From NCBI GenBank assembly GCA_947095585.1, contig OX352761.1, positions 124,001 through 188,000 on the forward strand: a stretch of 64,000 nucleotides of DNA, in the 5' to 3' direction. The translations under genes and the position numbers were made by a program. The DNA comes from Nephrocerus scutellatus (lineage: Eukaryota; Arthropoda; Insecta; Diptera; Pipunculidae). The notes under the pieces are model-generated. The model was not told the DNA's origin and made no database searches. It saw only the letters and a program-made list of their open reading frames with translations. Shown in pieces: positions 30,960-44,789 of this stretch. How positions within the stretch are numbered: the first letter of the stretch is position 1; each line of letters opens with the position of its first letter.

Positions 30960-32869
30960 GAGAAAGGAAGAAGATTTGAAGAGTCATTGTAATTAAATTC
31001 TAAGCAATAAATCATGTCCCTTGTTTAACAAATCCAACTTGTCTACGGCTGTTAATTAATTTATCCCACTCTCTCTCTCTCTCTCTTTCTATTTCTCTCT
31101 GTCTTTCTACTATGGATCGCATTGAATATTCATACAGGTAATGTGAAAGCACAAAATAATTGAAGGAGAATAATGAGAATGTTGTTTGTCTGCCTATGGT
31201 GTTCTTCCAACCTTTATAGTTATCCATTCGTTTTTCTGGTCAACAAAAACTGAGTATGCTAATATTAATCAAGATAACTAATTAGGTATTATTATTATTC
31301 TCAATGAATTTGTTACAAATATTTCAAAATTAATAAGAATAATCTCTCATCCAGTAAGTAATATCAAGAAGAAGAAATTATTTTCGGTTAATAAACAAGG
31401 CCAAGATTTGTTACCAGATGAATGCGCCTTTCAGGTATGTTGTTCTTCAATTCAATTCAACAATTAGGTTGCATTAGCAATTAAGTTTACTAGGAAAAAA
31501 AAAATAATATCGCTTGCTTACATTACCCATCAGTGACCATTAATAAATTCATTAAAATCTTTAATAAAATTTAAATCGTAGCCATCGTACAACAATCAAC
31601 TGCAACTTCATGCACTGACGAGAGCGCACCTACAAAATCTGTGGACTAGAAAGAAAGGCGCTCTACTCGAACAACACGAAACTGTACCGCAGCTATAGTA
31701 AATGTTTATTTGAAGCTATCCAAGCGCAAAGCCGCACAAAACCTTACGGCGATCATATTAACAATTTTAAAATCTTCCAAACGAAATAATTCAAAAACAA
31801 AACGGAAAATTCAATGGGCATCTGTACCGCAAATACCAAACCAAGCAAATAAAATAATTTCACTGTAAATCAAAATGTTCATGAACAAATACAAAAAGTA
31901 ATAATAAAAGTCATTTTATTGTTTAAAATGCAATAAGAAAAGTCAACCAATAAAGGCGGCTTTTGGTCAAACACATGTTTCGTATGGTCATTTCAGTGCA
32001 GATAAATGTAGGACACGTTTTTGTTTATCACTAAATCGGATTGTCCTGCAGTTACTAGAAACAAAAAAATTGTTCACAACTTACAATAACTGTAATTATG
32101 TATATAGCGATAAGAAACTTTACATGAATGATATGAATAAAATTCTAATGTAATGAGCACGTTCGCAGCCTTTTATACGCAACAACTGGCAGTTATTTTT
32201 AACCTTAGGCTTGTCGTTGGGTCGCTGTGGGAACCTCTATTATTATCACTTTAGATGAAACTGTCTTTGCAGCAGCAAAGCATACAAAAAATGGAACAAT
32301 TAATTTAATTATTCGTTGGAGCACGATCGCAAATGAGTGGGAATTGCTAGCGCAACACTTGGAGATGAAAATCTTATCGCCTTAGGTATACCTATGCTAG
32401 ATGCGAATTGCACTTTTGTGTTACAATAGCGTACTCATTACTTAGTTTAATAAAAAGCAATATTTTTTTTCATGACAAAAACATTTTCACAAACTTCTTC
32501 AGAGCGCAATTAAGGCAATTGAAAAAGTTGTACACGTAAAAATTCCAAAAGATTTCATATCCCTAAAGTGCAAAGAAGAGCCCAGTAGATGAACCTGTGA
32601 AGTATTATGTGAAACCTTGTGTTTGTATGTAGAAGCTATGTAGAAGCCCACTACTAAATGCGGTACATTAACAAGAGGCGTTCAATAGAGTGGCATACGT
32701 TGGTTGGTCGGATTTAATTTGTTTTTGATTTCAATAGAAATTCTTCAAGAGTAGAAACTAAGATTTAAATTGAAAGAAGATGTTATTATTCGTGAAGTGA
32801 AGAAATTTTACTCACTCTCTCCTTATAAGAACCATTTCTAGAAATCTCGCAGAAAAAAAGACTTAAGTG
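30960..32869. other. Intronic sequence with a (CT)n microsatellite
   Basis: No coding sequence is supported. A (CT)n run lies at about 31069-31090. The rest is AT-rich and unrecognised. Confidence 0.45.
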
Positions 32870-33420
32870 GCAGTCTTTGTATGTGGCAATCGCAGCTAGT
32901 ATATCGTAAAGTGGCTGGCTTAAGGATTGACACAAGGACGACCAAAATATTGCATAACCGTTTGCATCTCCAGCGAAACTCTATGAATTCTATGAAAAAT
33001 CCTTGCTGTTATACGCCTGGGAAACGAAGAAATGCTCATTCAACATCTCAAACTGATTGCAAGCTTCTGCGAACCTGTGTTATAATCAGCAATGAACCGT
33101 GCAGTGGGACTGGACAAAAACAAATTGGGTGTAGACATCAAACAACAAAAAATGAAGCTGGATTGGTTTTAAATTGGCGACTACATAACGCAGCAGTCCT
33201 TCAAATGGAAACCTTAGGTTGCAAGGCGAGTTGGAAGACCAAGAAAAACATTGAGTTCACTGTATTTGATGAAAGCTCCGACCCAAAATAAAGCATCTTG
33301 CCACGAACCGGGATCTATGGAAAGAACTTGTTGTCGCCAAATTCTCCAGGAGGAACTTAAGTGTTTCTGTGAATCAGCTACCAACCGCTATTCCAGGAGG
33401 GGGATTGCTTCACCCACTTA
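32870..33420 (+). pseudogene. LINE C-terminal remnant
   Basis: Weakly kept text includes RRVGRPRKTL near 33220-33250, a form of the Arg-rich GRP(R)xxW segment near LINE C-termini. It is followed in another frame by LATNRDLWKELVVAKFSRR near 33300-33355, the usual 'DRxxW(R/K)xLV' end. A 136-codon open frame at 32881-33291 covers the upstream part but is in a different frame from these words. Identification is by motif order only. Confidence 0.5.
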
Positions 33421-33499
33421 TTTATATAATTACTTAGGTCGTGTGCTCTCTGATGGGTCTAAGGACAGCCATTACGCCTACGCGCCATCGAGTGTATAC

Positions 33500-34510
33500 T
33501 TCTTGGCAATATGATCCAGCTCTCCCGCAGTAGCCGAGATTTTAAACTAACCTGTGCCATACGTTATACTGGAACCTCACCGTATTAGCTTTTGTTACGG
33601 CAGCGGGGTCCACTGCATGGTCTTCAGGGCAACAAAACTTTCATCCTTACGCAGGCTGTGATCAATGAACGGCCACTTACGCTTTTGTTTAATCAGATAT
33701 CTATCTCATAAAGCTTTTCATTTGAGATACGATTTTGCCAGAAAACTCGAAGGATGTTTCTTTGACATCATTAAGCAAAAGATTGCAGTTATTTTTATTA
33801 CATAGAGAGCAACTTTTCAGACATTGCAATAATACAGTACCAGTTCCACGATGTAGCGGAACAGTCGCAGCTTGGTATTTATGCTCATAGCATTGTTTTT
33901 CTATTTTTTGACATAATACCGAGTGCATACTTGGCTTTTGATACGCGGAATGATTCGGTACCATCGTCAATCGAGACGATACTTCCAGGGTAACGAAAGT
34001 CATCTACTCTCATGACCTGTTGCCCTGAAATGCTGATATGAATTGATTAGTTAAAGCGAAGAGTAAGTATTTCAGTTCCACCGAAGTTAATCCTCAGTCC
34101 TAAAGAGTTTGCCTATACCACCAAACCAGTGGTCATTTGGTGGAGCCATTATTCTGTAAGGAAGTAGACAAACACCATCCGCGTAGTCAAGGTGTTTGAG
34201 ATGGGTTGTAAGGCTCCATTTGATTACCGCATCTTGCTGACAGAGCACCACCAAGAAAAGTAGTAATGGTAGTATGTAGCCCTGCCAAACAGGGCTTTGG
34301 ATTTCAAATTGTTCCCCCACGATCTCACTTGAATATTTCTAACAGGCGTTGATCCGATATCGTAGTGGAAAGAGATCACAAGACCTAGAATCCACTTTCG
34401 TTCAGCAGCCATCCGTCTAAGTAATAACACCGTACTATGTTGAACCAGATGCGAGACCGACACACTAATCACGTATTCCGCCAGCCATATAGGAACTATA
34501 TTTCTCATGG
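33500..34510 (-). pseudogene. LINE reverse-transcriptase remnant
   Basis: On the minus strand, FEIQSPVWQGYILPLLLFLV and HLKHLDYADGVCLLPYRI (34087-34320) correspond to the RT motifs '(R)QGCxLSPLLF' and 'YADD'. Both are mutated (QGC to QGY, ADD to ADG). After this the C-terminal KRKWPFIDHSLRKDESFVAL segment is near 33690-33600, and the terminal TRWRVGVMAVLR near 33510. Mutations and frame changes make it inactive. The opposite orientation to the 32.9-kb remnant shows two separate insertions. Confidence 0.75.
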
Positions 34511-34964
34511 ATAGTGGATAGAAGCCATCAGCAGCTGTCGGATATAACAGATCACTGAAATGCTGTTAAACATTTACTTTTGTTAACCACGGCGCCCACG
34601 ACTGGTGGTCATAGCTTGCGCCAAAACCAGGTTAAAAATTCTGTCGGGTCTCTGGTAATCCCTGATTAGGACCCGTTAATAAAATAATAAGATAATAATA
34701 ATGATGGGCTAGGTTTGTCTAAAATTCAAGAATTCTCATAACGCTCCCTTAGTAAGAATGAGATCGTCACAGAAATGAAAATACTTAAGTCGAAAAGCGG
34801 AGGAATTTGAAGGCCATCTACAGAGGTTCGCAGACCTACTACTGTCATTAGGTGAGAGGGCTTGGAACCGTGAAACCTTCGTTGAAGAATGGAAAAGCAA
34901 TTTAACTAGGTGTGAACTCTGGAGATGGTTTTGCATGTTTCTTGCAGTTGATTAATAATTTCAT

Positions 34965-35012
34965 CATCATCATAATTGGATCTAGAATCGGGGCCTCCCG
35001 TTCCTAAAAGAA
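34965..35012 (-). mobile_element. LINE family A, short 3' scrap
   Basis: CATCATCATCATAATTGGAT followed by CGGGGCCTCCC is the complement of the family A 3' end with its ATG-rich tail. It is a truncated and diverged copy. Confidence 0.55.
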
Positions 35013-35243
35013 CTCTGAGAAAATACTCTAGAAAATGAGCAAGCCGGTGTTTGTTTTGCATCCTACTGCATGGATCATATTAACAATCTACGGACCGCGA
35101 AGAATGTCGGACGAAAAGGAGTCATAATCACACAAGCTTTAATAAAAAGACAGTGGGAACTAAATTTTCAGCTAATTTGCCGAAGTATTGAAGGACCAAA
35201 TTCAAATTTCCCTTAAAAATATGCTCAAAGGTAAGACAAAATT

Positions 35244-35717
35244 TTAATAATTTTTTGATAACAAAAATAGATCCAAGTAATTGCTTTGAATAGTATTTTG
35301 CATTACAAAGCCGAACCTAAAGTATATAAAGGGTTTTTTAATTACGACATAATAACATAACATAAGTTTCGGCGCCTCAAATGATAAAGAGGCTTCAGCT
35401 CTTGAGTTAATTTCACCTTCTGTAGGTGTGTGCAAAATTCGCCACAATGTGGACTGAGAGATTCTCAATTCCTGTGAACGGCGTAAAATCGACTGATTTG
35501 GCTCATTTTGAACTGAAGAGCTTACGACTGCGATATTTGCGGTACTTCGACCACTTCGTTGTCGCACTGGCACAAGAACATTCAATAGTGAATATATTAA
35601 CTCGAATTTATCCACTAGAGTACGCACAGCCTGTCTGGTGGGACGATTATTACAACCGAAAATTACAGTAAGCGCTCTTAAAGTTGCGGCCACCGACTTA
35701 GAAGTATCGGTAGTCAT
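35244..35717 (-). pseudogene. Mariner-like transposase N-terminal fragment (family B)
   Basis: A 157-codon frame contains a first DNA-binding part (IFGCNNRPTRQAVRTLVDKF) and a second helix-turn-helix (SQELRISQSTLWRILHT). The order matches the N-terminus of the same transposase type as at 6.1 and 49.1 kb. It then diverges into unrelated AT-rich sequence, so the catalytic domain is missing. Confidence 0.7.
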
Positions 35718-36735
35718 TTTTTATAATTTCCAAGCGTTTCTCGTTCGTGAAATTCACCATGATAAAAATGTAAATCTTGACCGTTTTGACCATAAAAAAG
35801 TTTAAGGATGCGTTTGTATTAAAATACAAAATTGTTGAAAAACCCTTTAGAACTAAAAGTGAAATGTTTATCTCTATTGTTTATGTTTATAAACCCGTGC
35901 CAGTTCTACCTGCTAATTTTTTAGATAAGTTCGTTGTATTTATTGATGCGTATATTATTTCATTCTGTAAAACTACACAGGAAATTATTTTACTTCCCTG
36001 CAGTTCCGGTCATCCGTCAACCAACCCACTTCTTTTGCGTTTGCATGTTCGCCTTTAAATGTTCACCAAACATACAATTTTTCTCTCTTTTTTTACCACA
36101 ACAATACACAAACAATATGAGTTAATAATAAAATTAATAAATGTAAAAAAATCCGTTACAATATTCGCCATTCTATTTTGTGAGTGCGAACGGCCTGCGG
36201 TAATAATATAAAAGTCTTCATGGCTCATGCAACGAATGACCACAATAATTATTATTGTTGCTTTTCTGTTGGTGCCGGTGTCTGGCTGGCTGGCTGACAT
36301 TATCACCAGCGTTCATTGTTGCTAATATAATAAATGGAAGAGTGACAGGGGTGCTGTGGCATTTGCAATTAAATTAAAGTTCAATAACTTTTTCTAATTA
36401 AAGTTTCGCCACGCACCTCTTCTCGCACTGGACAGCGGATACAAATTTGTATTCATTCAGAAATCATAGTCGGGGTTTTCTTATTACACCTTGTTTGCAT
36501 GTGCATGCGTTATTCTATTTTATTTGTTAACATCTGATACAACGTTGCACTACATTAGGTTTATAAATTATTTGAATCGTAATCAGTGCTGTGAAGACAC
36601 AAATACCAATTTTGCAGACTGTTATACGGCGATTAATGTCAACATTCCGCCATCAGGCAGAAGGAACCACAAAATCGGGACGACAACAGCCAACATTTTC
36701 ATCCACCTGATCAATTTAAAATTAGGATCGAAATA
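35718..36735. other. Intronic sequence, nothing recognised
   Basis: No motif-bearing frame on either strand. Confidence 0.4.
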
Positions 36736-37260
36736 TCTAAACTTACGGTCAACAAAGCTGCTGGCCCTGACTGTCTGAGAAAACTTAGTAAGCTGCATAC
36801 ACCAGATTATCAATAAAATTTAGTCAAATGAAAGGCTATATGATGAATGGAATCTCAGCACTGTTTGCTCGATCAACAAGAGAGAAGAAACTGCGCCAAT
36901 TATGTACGAATTTGTCTTCTTAACATCACTTATAAGATCGTATCTTCTGTACTGTGTGAACGTATGAAGCCACTTATCAACACCCTGATAGGCCGCACGC
37001 TTTAGACCAGGAAAGTATACAGCCGATCAAATATTTACACTCTGCTAGATCCTAAAGAAGACCCCGGAAGTGCACATTGATAGTCACTACAATTTAATCG
37101 ATTTTAAAGCCGCACTTGAAAGCATTTGTAGATTGTTTAGTTTCGGCGTTCCTGTCAAACTGTACAGGCGAATGATCCATCTAGTTCGGGAACAACCAAG
37201 TCTTCTATGTCAAGAATGAATTTAGGCAAGCCGACGAAATTCCAATGGTATACAAAGCCA
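36736..37260 (+). pseudogene. LINE family D reverse-transcriptase remnant
   Basis: Diverged text includes VNKAAGPDC near 36750, YDEWNLSTVC near 36838, FRPGKYTADQIFTLC near 37005-37045, and YNLIDFKAALESI near 37088-37125, with FGVPVKLYRRMIHLVREQ following. These are the 'DEWNLSxxCP', 'GFRPGxSTxDQIF' and 'xxDFxxAxD' steps of insect LINE reverse transcriptases, in the right order. The first-Asp region survives as LIDFKAALES (A-x-D to A-x-E). Broken by stops. Confidence 0.7.
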
Positions 37261-38449
37261 ACAGCATATGAAAACCCAATAAATATCTTCAATTATTCAG
37301 CGAAAATCGTAAATCGATAAAAATTTCAATCATTCGTTTTTTCAGGTGCTTTCGAATGATATTTAAATGAATTGAATGAATTAACTCTGGTGAAACTCTG
37401 GTGGACTATAGTTGGACACCAACGTGTAGGGTGTAATCAATGGCAAGTTTGTAAATCGTATTCACTTTGCAATTAAAAAGAAATAATAGCTTCTGCACAA
37501 CGGTTGCGTATTTTTAATCAATATGGAAATTTCACCACAGTAGATTGATTGATTAATTCACCATTCACCATTAGAGCTAATCAAACTGTCAATCAGGTTC
37601 AGACCATCTATCGACAGAAATTGTTCACTAAACGTTGGATTGCCACAACATCCTTCTGTTATTGCACAATTTCATTGCGGTTCATTTTATTTATCGATTG
37701 CAAAATTTAGATAATAATCAGAAATACTCGTAAAATGCAATAGCGATTGGTCACGCACATGTCACCTTACATTGACGCCTCATAGTTGTATGGCGTTTTC
37801 AATCAGCAATATCTGACGTAATTGAATAATTTGTTCGCGTTGTTCAAAATTTTAAGTTGATATGAAATTAATGTTGGGATAAGTGTATTTTGTTGTTGAG
37901 AATAAATTCCTTATTAATATGTAATGCTTACATATTGCTTGGATCTTGTGTAGGGTCGAGGATTTGGTTCTAATATTTGCGTATTAACTCACATGACTCT
38001 ATTTGTGAGTTACACTCAAAAGAGTCCATTTGTTCAGTTCAGCTAAACATTGATTATTAAATTTGATATGAAGGGAATTGTGAAACATGACATGGAAGGC
38101 AAAGTTGCAGTCAAGAACACTGATTTTGGTCGCAAAATAAGGCATTAGGCAAGGCTATCGTACAAGTATTGTTACGAAATTTGGGATCTCTAGAGTTCGT
38201 AATGGATTTTTCAAATAAAAAGACAGTACAAACAAGTTCGTTTATTAGCAAATTACAACTTTAATTAACAAATCGCAACAGTTCACAAATTTCCACTAAT
38301 GGTTACTTATTATTCACTTATAATACTATTATTCATACTTTTTAAGTATTTTGGTTGACTTACAAATATTAACTAACTTACTGCGATGTATTTATACCTA
38401 ATCAATATTTTCGAGAAGGTTCTATTCTCATATAAGTAACGTAAAGAAC
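37261..38449. other. Intronic sequence, nothing recognised
   Basis: AT-rich, no supported gene or repeat. Confidence 0.4.
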
Positions 38450-39710
38450 TACCTAGGTAAGGTAAGGTTAGGTTAAGGTGGCTGTCAGTGAAGAACCGAC
38501 ACACTAAGACCAGTAATGGTCCATTGTGATACCAAGTGATTCAAGGAAATTTTTGTCCACTTACTCAATGAACCAATTAGAGGTTCTTATGAAGCGTATG
38601 AGACTGCTAATGTCAATATGGATTGAATCATTAGTTTCGTTGAAGTAGAAAGCTCCCATATGAAGTTAACGTTTTTGGTAGAGGGCTGCACATGTACAGA
38701 GAAGATGCGAGAATGGTATCCTTCTCCTCCTCATCCGTGCAGCTTCAGCAGAAGTCATTCGAGAAGACTCCAAGTCTTGCTGCATGCTTGCCTATGAGAA
38801 AGTGTGCAGTGATGACACCTAAAATAGCACCGCTCTGCGATCTTGTTTGAGAGATTAAACACTTAAAGCGGTTAGGATACAGCCAAATCTGCTTTGCCGC
38901 TAAGCAAGTTGTACCGTTTGACGACTACGATTAGCATCCCGCTTTAACATGAGTTTGCATGTAGCGATTGGCATGTCTAGAGAACCATGTTCAGATAAGA
39001 TGGGTTGTGTAGTTTCTTGTTTGGCGAGTTTGTCAGCCATACAGTTTCCCGGAATGTCTCTGTGCTCCAGCACCCAACACCGGTGAATATTGAACTGCTC
39101 CGCCATCTCTATGAGAGATGATCAGCAGTTAAGGGCTTGAATTGACTTAGAAGAGTCCGATTCCAGAGATTTCAGTGCAGCTTGGCTATCCGAGAATATA
39201 CGAGTACGGATATCCTTAGCGGATATGACGTTTCTCCTCAGCCAAGATAAGGTTTTATTGATCGCCATTATTTCAGCCTATATGGAAAGATAGGCTAAGA
39301 TTTAGCCTTTTTTAGAAGACACCTCCGCCAACTCCGTCAACAGTTTTTCACCCGTCTGTGTAAAAAGTTTGTCAGCCATACAGTTTCCCGGAATGTCTCT
39401 GTGCTCCAGCACCCAACACCGGTGAATATTGAACTGCTCCGCCATCTCCATGAGAGATGATCAGCAGTTAAGGGCTTGAATTGACTTAGAAGAGACCGAT
39501 TCCAGGGATTTCAGTGCAGCTTGGCTATCCGAGAATATACGAGTACGGATATCCTTAGCGGATATGACGTTTCTCCTCAGCCAAGATAAGGTTTTATTGA
39601 TCGCCATTATTTCAGCCTATATGGAAAGATAGGCTAAGATTTAGCCTTTTTTAGAAGACACCTCCGCCAACTCCGTCAAAAGTTTTTCACCCGTCTGTGT
39701 AAAAATGTAT
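38450..39710 (-). pseudogene. LINE RNase H-like domain remnant
   Basis: On the minus strand the text AEIMAINKTLSWLRRNVISA, then IRTRIFSDSQAALKSLESDS, then MAEQFNIHRCWVLEHRDIPG and NCMADKLAKQ follows the ribonuclease H pattern. It has the 'E...A' helix, the 'SDSQAAL' strand with its Asp, and the 'W(V)xGHxxIxGNxxAD' motif with GH changed to EH. It contains the 339-bp in-frame duplication described separately. The 3' end near 38455-38470 is a TAACCTTACC-rich tail. Stops make it inactive. Confidence 0.8.
39028..39705. repeat. 339-bp tandem duplication (two units)
   Basis: Units 39028-39366 and 39367-39705 both begin GTTTGTCAGCCATACAG and end CCCGTCTGTGTAAAAA. I see only about four base differences, so it is recent. 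The length is 113 codons, in phase with the RNase H reading frame. Confidence 0.95.
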
Positions 39711-42700
39711 GTGTTCATCATTCAAGTAAGCGTCTTCTTTCCAGAATGAACTGAAAGTTTTTTTTTGAAATTGAGTTGCGGAGTGGTGTAGACTTTGTTG
39801 TCTGGTATCCTGACTGAATTCAGGATAGAGGAGTGACCGATTTCTTGTCTAGTCCACTATGATGTAGCATTTAGGCGAATAGCCGAGCTAGCAGCTGCTT
39901 GCCTGCTGAAAATGTCGAGTGGTGTAAGATTGAACAGAATGTTCAGTGCTGCGGAGGGGGTTATACGATGTGCTCCGCTCATACATAGACTAGCTGATCT
40001 GTGGGCTTTACTTGGTTTGTCAAGAGTGTCTTATACAGTCACACTGTATAAGGGAGAGCCGCATATAGCCAATGAGTTATTTGGGGTTGAACACCCCATT
40101 TGCTACCAATGGCTTTTTTGTATGACAAAAGTGCCACCGTGGCTTTGCTTGCGGTTATTTTTGCCTTATGTCTTATTTTGTGACCAACATTAGCAATCAG
40201 CAGATGTCTTTGGTTGTTCTTGTTGATTGGTATCTTCTCTATAAAGTACAACAACTGTAATAGTTTGTAATCTCAAGAGGGTACTCTTGGTGGTGGACAA
40301 AATCAATACAGTACAAGGTTTACCTCTTACTTATTTGCTAGATATATTTTTGTTTGTTAACAAAATACAATAACTTCCTTTCTCTTCTCTATGGCTCAAC
40401 TGTCTATATAGAGTTACTTCAGGAACAACTTTTTTAGCGCCAATTATTTCGTTTGATACAACGACACAACGAATGATAAAAATGTTCACCACATCCGGTT
40501 GATAAGCGATCTGTTCGTGTGTGTATGTGTTTCCCCTAAACAAATAATAATTATGTTCCCTCAGGTGATATGCAGATCGTGTCGCCACTCTTGGTAATCA
40601 ATTTAATTGTTTGTGGCAAAATGTGACTGAATATTACAACAATAAACCAATTAGCTTTAATATATGAGTAAGTAGCAGATGTTTGAGAAATATATAAATA
40701 GCAAAATTGTAAAAAGGAAAAAATATTGTACTCTTACTTGCTTACTACAGCATGAACTTTTTAAAAACTAAATAATAATCGAGAAACCTTACTTGCAGTT
40801 CATTCCTAAGTTTTTAGGAACCGAAATTAAAATCAAACGTGGGAGCATAAATGCTCAGAAACTGAAAACGAGTAGGTACGAGTCTTTTGCCTTTTCGGTG
40901 CGTGATCTTTTGCTAAAAAAATAAAAATAAAAATTAAAACCGACCAACAGCATGGCGACCTAATTCTCGAGGTATAATTGAAGTGATCACATTCGTACGA
41001 CAACGATGACAACTGACAGAGTGGCTGTGGCTGTGAGTGACGTACTGTCGACGTACAGCACAGAGGCAGAGTTCATGTGACATGCAAATGGCACCTACGC
41101 GCTATAGCTGTATGGGAATGGGAATGATCGGCCACTTTGCAGGCGGGTCGCTTGACCGACGCACATGGTCATTCTCATGCATGATTCCCATGTAGTGTGA
41201 TCGCGATCGAGAATGGCTTCATTATATTATTTACAAGATTGAAAAATTACTGACCACTCGCCAACACCATGCCATGCCATACCACAACCTCCATCGACCA
41301 CGAGCCACAAAACAGTTGTTGGTTGGTTGTACGTTGTACCCTTTGTTACCTTGTACCGGTGCCGATGCGACTCGTCAGAACAATAAAGTTGGTCAACAGC
41401 AGCACTCCAATACAAATCCCAATAATAACAACAACAAAACACAAAAGAACAACAATTTGATTTTCGCATTATGTGGGATCGGTAGATCAGACAATTTAGA
41501 GGTCAATTTATGAATGCGGCCGGGCCGTCAGCGTCCGAGCCGTACATACGTAGTACACTACTCGTAAGTACCTGCCTTTTGCCATATGAGTTCGCGTGCG
41601 GTAATGGACAAAGGAAGTGGTAGTTAGACGACAATGTGTATATGTGTCGATACCATATAATTTCAAACTGATTTCTAGTCTGTAACAATGGTATGTCCAC
41701 AATTTTCGCATTCGTTGCACACATGCGAGTGTGAGTCAAATAACGTTTGTATTTTGCCATCGATTCTTATCGAGTGACCAATGCAAAGCATACGTTTTTC
41801 TATATTAGGACTACATTTAAATATATATACATATATATAATATATATACAGGGGTGATTCCTTGGCTAATTTCAAGAAAAAAAAACGAATGGAATGGGGG
41901 GGGTTTCACCCTCTGCAGTGTACGTAGCATTTTAATGCGAAGAGACTTACTTTTGATCTTACATCATTTCACACCCTGTAACACTTGAACGCTTCTAGCT
42001 ACAAGGTCACTTTTGGTCCTTTTTGATAGAAAAAAAAAATGTTTTTTTAAATGTTATATTCAAACGCGATTATTTCAAAAAACTCTCTCGGAAAATTATT
42101 TTTGACAAATGCAGTATTAAAGCCCATTCAATTTTTTACAAATCCATCTAATAATATTGTTGCATTCGGTCAACAGAAGCAGGGTTAAAATTGAAAGTTT
42201 GTAAAATGAAAGAAAGCGTACTCTGTGATAATTGTCTGGTTTTAAAATTAAAAGCGGTACAACTAATTATTATATTTATTGGAGTAAATTTATCATTTCT
42301 TTCTCAACACTTTTTAGGTTTAGCAGGAATAATAATAATATTCGGCGCGACATATATACTTATATACGACATATAATATTTATTTAGATTTAGAAAGTTT
42401 TCTAAGATAGTTCTACCACAAAACCAAAAACCTACACCATTAGACTAAAAAGCGCTATAAAACGCTTAAACTGACGCACATAAAAGCTACTCATCCGTAG
42501 CGATTTTACTACTTCAGCACAACTACCAGTGACATCCTAAACTATATAGATAAATATTTGCTATGTATGAAGAGAACTTCTAACTCAGTAAAAATAACAC
42601 CACAGGTCACATGTACCAATGGCGACGAACCGATCGACAACAACATCGGTTCCCTCCTGAATCACACACAGGAAAAACCTGCATCTGAACTAAAAAATTC

Positions 42701-44789
42701 CAATACTCCAGGTTGGCGAGAGTCATCTTTAATTTCATGCAGGATGATGTGACGTTCAGGTATAGACTGGGCGATCAGTTAACCTACTGCCATAGATACA
42801 ACTTCGACGGCTTCGACGACGACCACGACGGTGATGATGATGATGATGATGATTATTTGATCGTCATACATTTTTGCATATCCACCTTTCCGATGGAGCG
42901 GCGGAATAGAACCAGCATCGGTGCATCAGTAGTATCGACAGCACTGGTGTATGCCATCGCTCAGTAGTTCACCCATATTTGCGCGAAACTATAAATGTCA
43001 TTCATTATAAGATGTGAACACTGAACACAGAGCGACTGCCTATGGCTGTGTGATCGTGATCTTTAGATCACCGACCAACGTAAGAAAATTGAGTTTTCTT
43101 CGACGTACAACTACGAGCATTAGCACATCACAATCACACTTCAAAAGAGAAGTTAAAAGAGAGAAGAAACAGGGAAAGAAAGAAACAAAAACAAAAACTC
43201 ACTGCACAAATAAAATCCTCATCGAAAAGCATTTTCCTGGTTTTTTATTTGGAGGTGCCTTAAGCCTTTTCCGTGAAGTGTCTCTTCGATCGTGTTTTCC
43301 ACCAATTCAAAACATGATCAAAGAAACGATAAACTACCAACTAACTGTAAGCAGCTCAAGTGAATTACTTAATTAATCGATCGTCAATTTTTTTTTCACT
43401 TAGTAGATATTTCCATTTAATGTCTGATCAATAACAACTTTTGCCACTGATCGGTGATCACATCATCAACTCGGATCGCACAAAACACCACCCTACAGCC
43501 TACACACGAATGCGAGTACGCGCGCTTATTTACTTGCAATTAATCACGATCACCACATATTCAACTATAAATCTCGATCGCTATCGTTTAGTGAATTCAT
43601 TAATCTTTTGATATTCAAATATAACGGTCAAATCAATTCAAATCACGTAATTGTTAAATTATCTTTATTGAACCATCAAAAATGATCTTCAACAAACAAG
43701 ATCGCTGAAGGATTGTTATTCTTTGTGGTATGCCGTTTGTTTTAAACAAAATTTAAGCTTCGTTCTAGGATGAAATTCAAGCCAAACAATCAAATACGAC
43801 ATGGAATTTAAAAATGTTTTTTGTGCGCCACATGCAAAATGACAACCCGATCACGTAGACACTACTCAGGGATCACCGAGATTAGTAAATTGCTCCGAAG
43901 TAAATCCCACAATTCCCGTCCGGTAAGCGCGCTTTGTTTGGCAACGATTATTGAAGAACTGAATGGCGGGCTCGCGTTGTTTTGTTAATGGGATGTAGGA
44001 AAATCAAACGCCAGCCAGGTATGCCAGTCGTGCGGTAAGTCACTCACAGTTGAGTTTGTTGTGAGTGAAATGTAGTTGCGGCTCGAGACTCGAAATAGAG
44101 ACACTTTCAACATTGAACTGCGGAATAATAACAAAAGCGTAATGTTTTGCATTTTCAATTTTTCATATGAACGGGGGACTGACTACACGAACTGGTATCG
44201 GAGTTGCGGTACAACAACCATTGTTTAGTAGTTCAGTTTTGTTAAAACAAACAATCAAATAATAACAATGGTGTCTGTCTGATGCAGTGACACACTGTTG
44301 CGCATTATGGGGTATATTGGGTTATACTTTTTAGATTTATGCACGGTTGCGATTGTGAACTCATGATTTGGAAATTCTTCGAGAAAATCGTTTTGTGATA
44401 TTTTTTTGGATAATTCTACTACTAAATGAGGATCGGAATCTCAATTTGTTTATGCACTTGGGTGCAATAAATTCGCACATCGATCAATTTTCAACAAAAG
44501 TTCCAAAATATCAAAAACTCCAACGTTTGTTTTATTTTCTTGAATGCAGATTCAAAGTCTATTTCAACTCCTATCCAGTGGTACCTTTTTTGTAATTATA
44601 ACGTACCAACAAAGTGATTTAGTAAAATGCATTCAGTAGGGTTTCGAATTAACCTTTAAAGTCAATAACAACAATACAATTGCATACCCCGAAATCGCTC
44701 GTTTGGAATTGTCATCATTCGCATATGAATGATAAGCCTGAACGGTCTTCTATCGATTAAGTCTTCATCCGAAACAAGAAAATGAATAC
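39711..44789. other. Long gene-poor intronic stretch with small repeats
   Basis: No supported coding sequence. Small features are an AT-repeat run (about 41816-41850), a (GAT)n run (about 42826-42853), and a GC-richer segment at about 43850-44110 whose character (GAGTGAAATG, CGAGACTCG) is like a promoter or untranslated region, though I cannot prove this. Open frames of 60-120 codons here show no family motif. Confidence 0.4.
42329..42352 (-). mobile_element. SINE 3' tail scrap
   Basis: AATAATAATAATATTCGGCG followed by CGAC is the complement of the SINE's GCGCCGAATATT(ATT)n end. Confidence 0.6.

Noticed and set aside
42826..42853. (GAT)n run as a LINE A tail
   Set aside because: No family A sequence precedes it; it is treated as a simple microsatellite.
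43014..43376. 120-codon plus-strand frame
   Set aside because: Basic, repetitive text with no homology; the region has no supporting splice structure.
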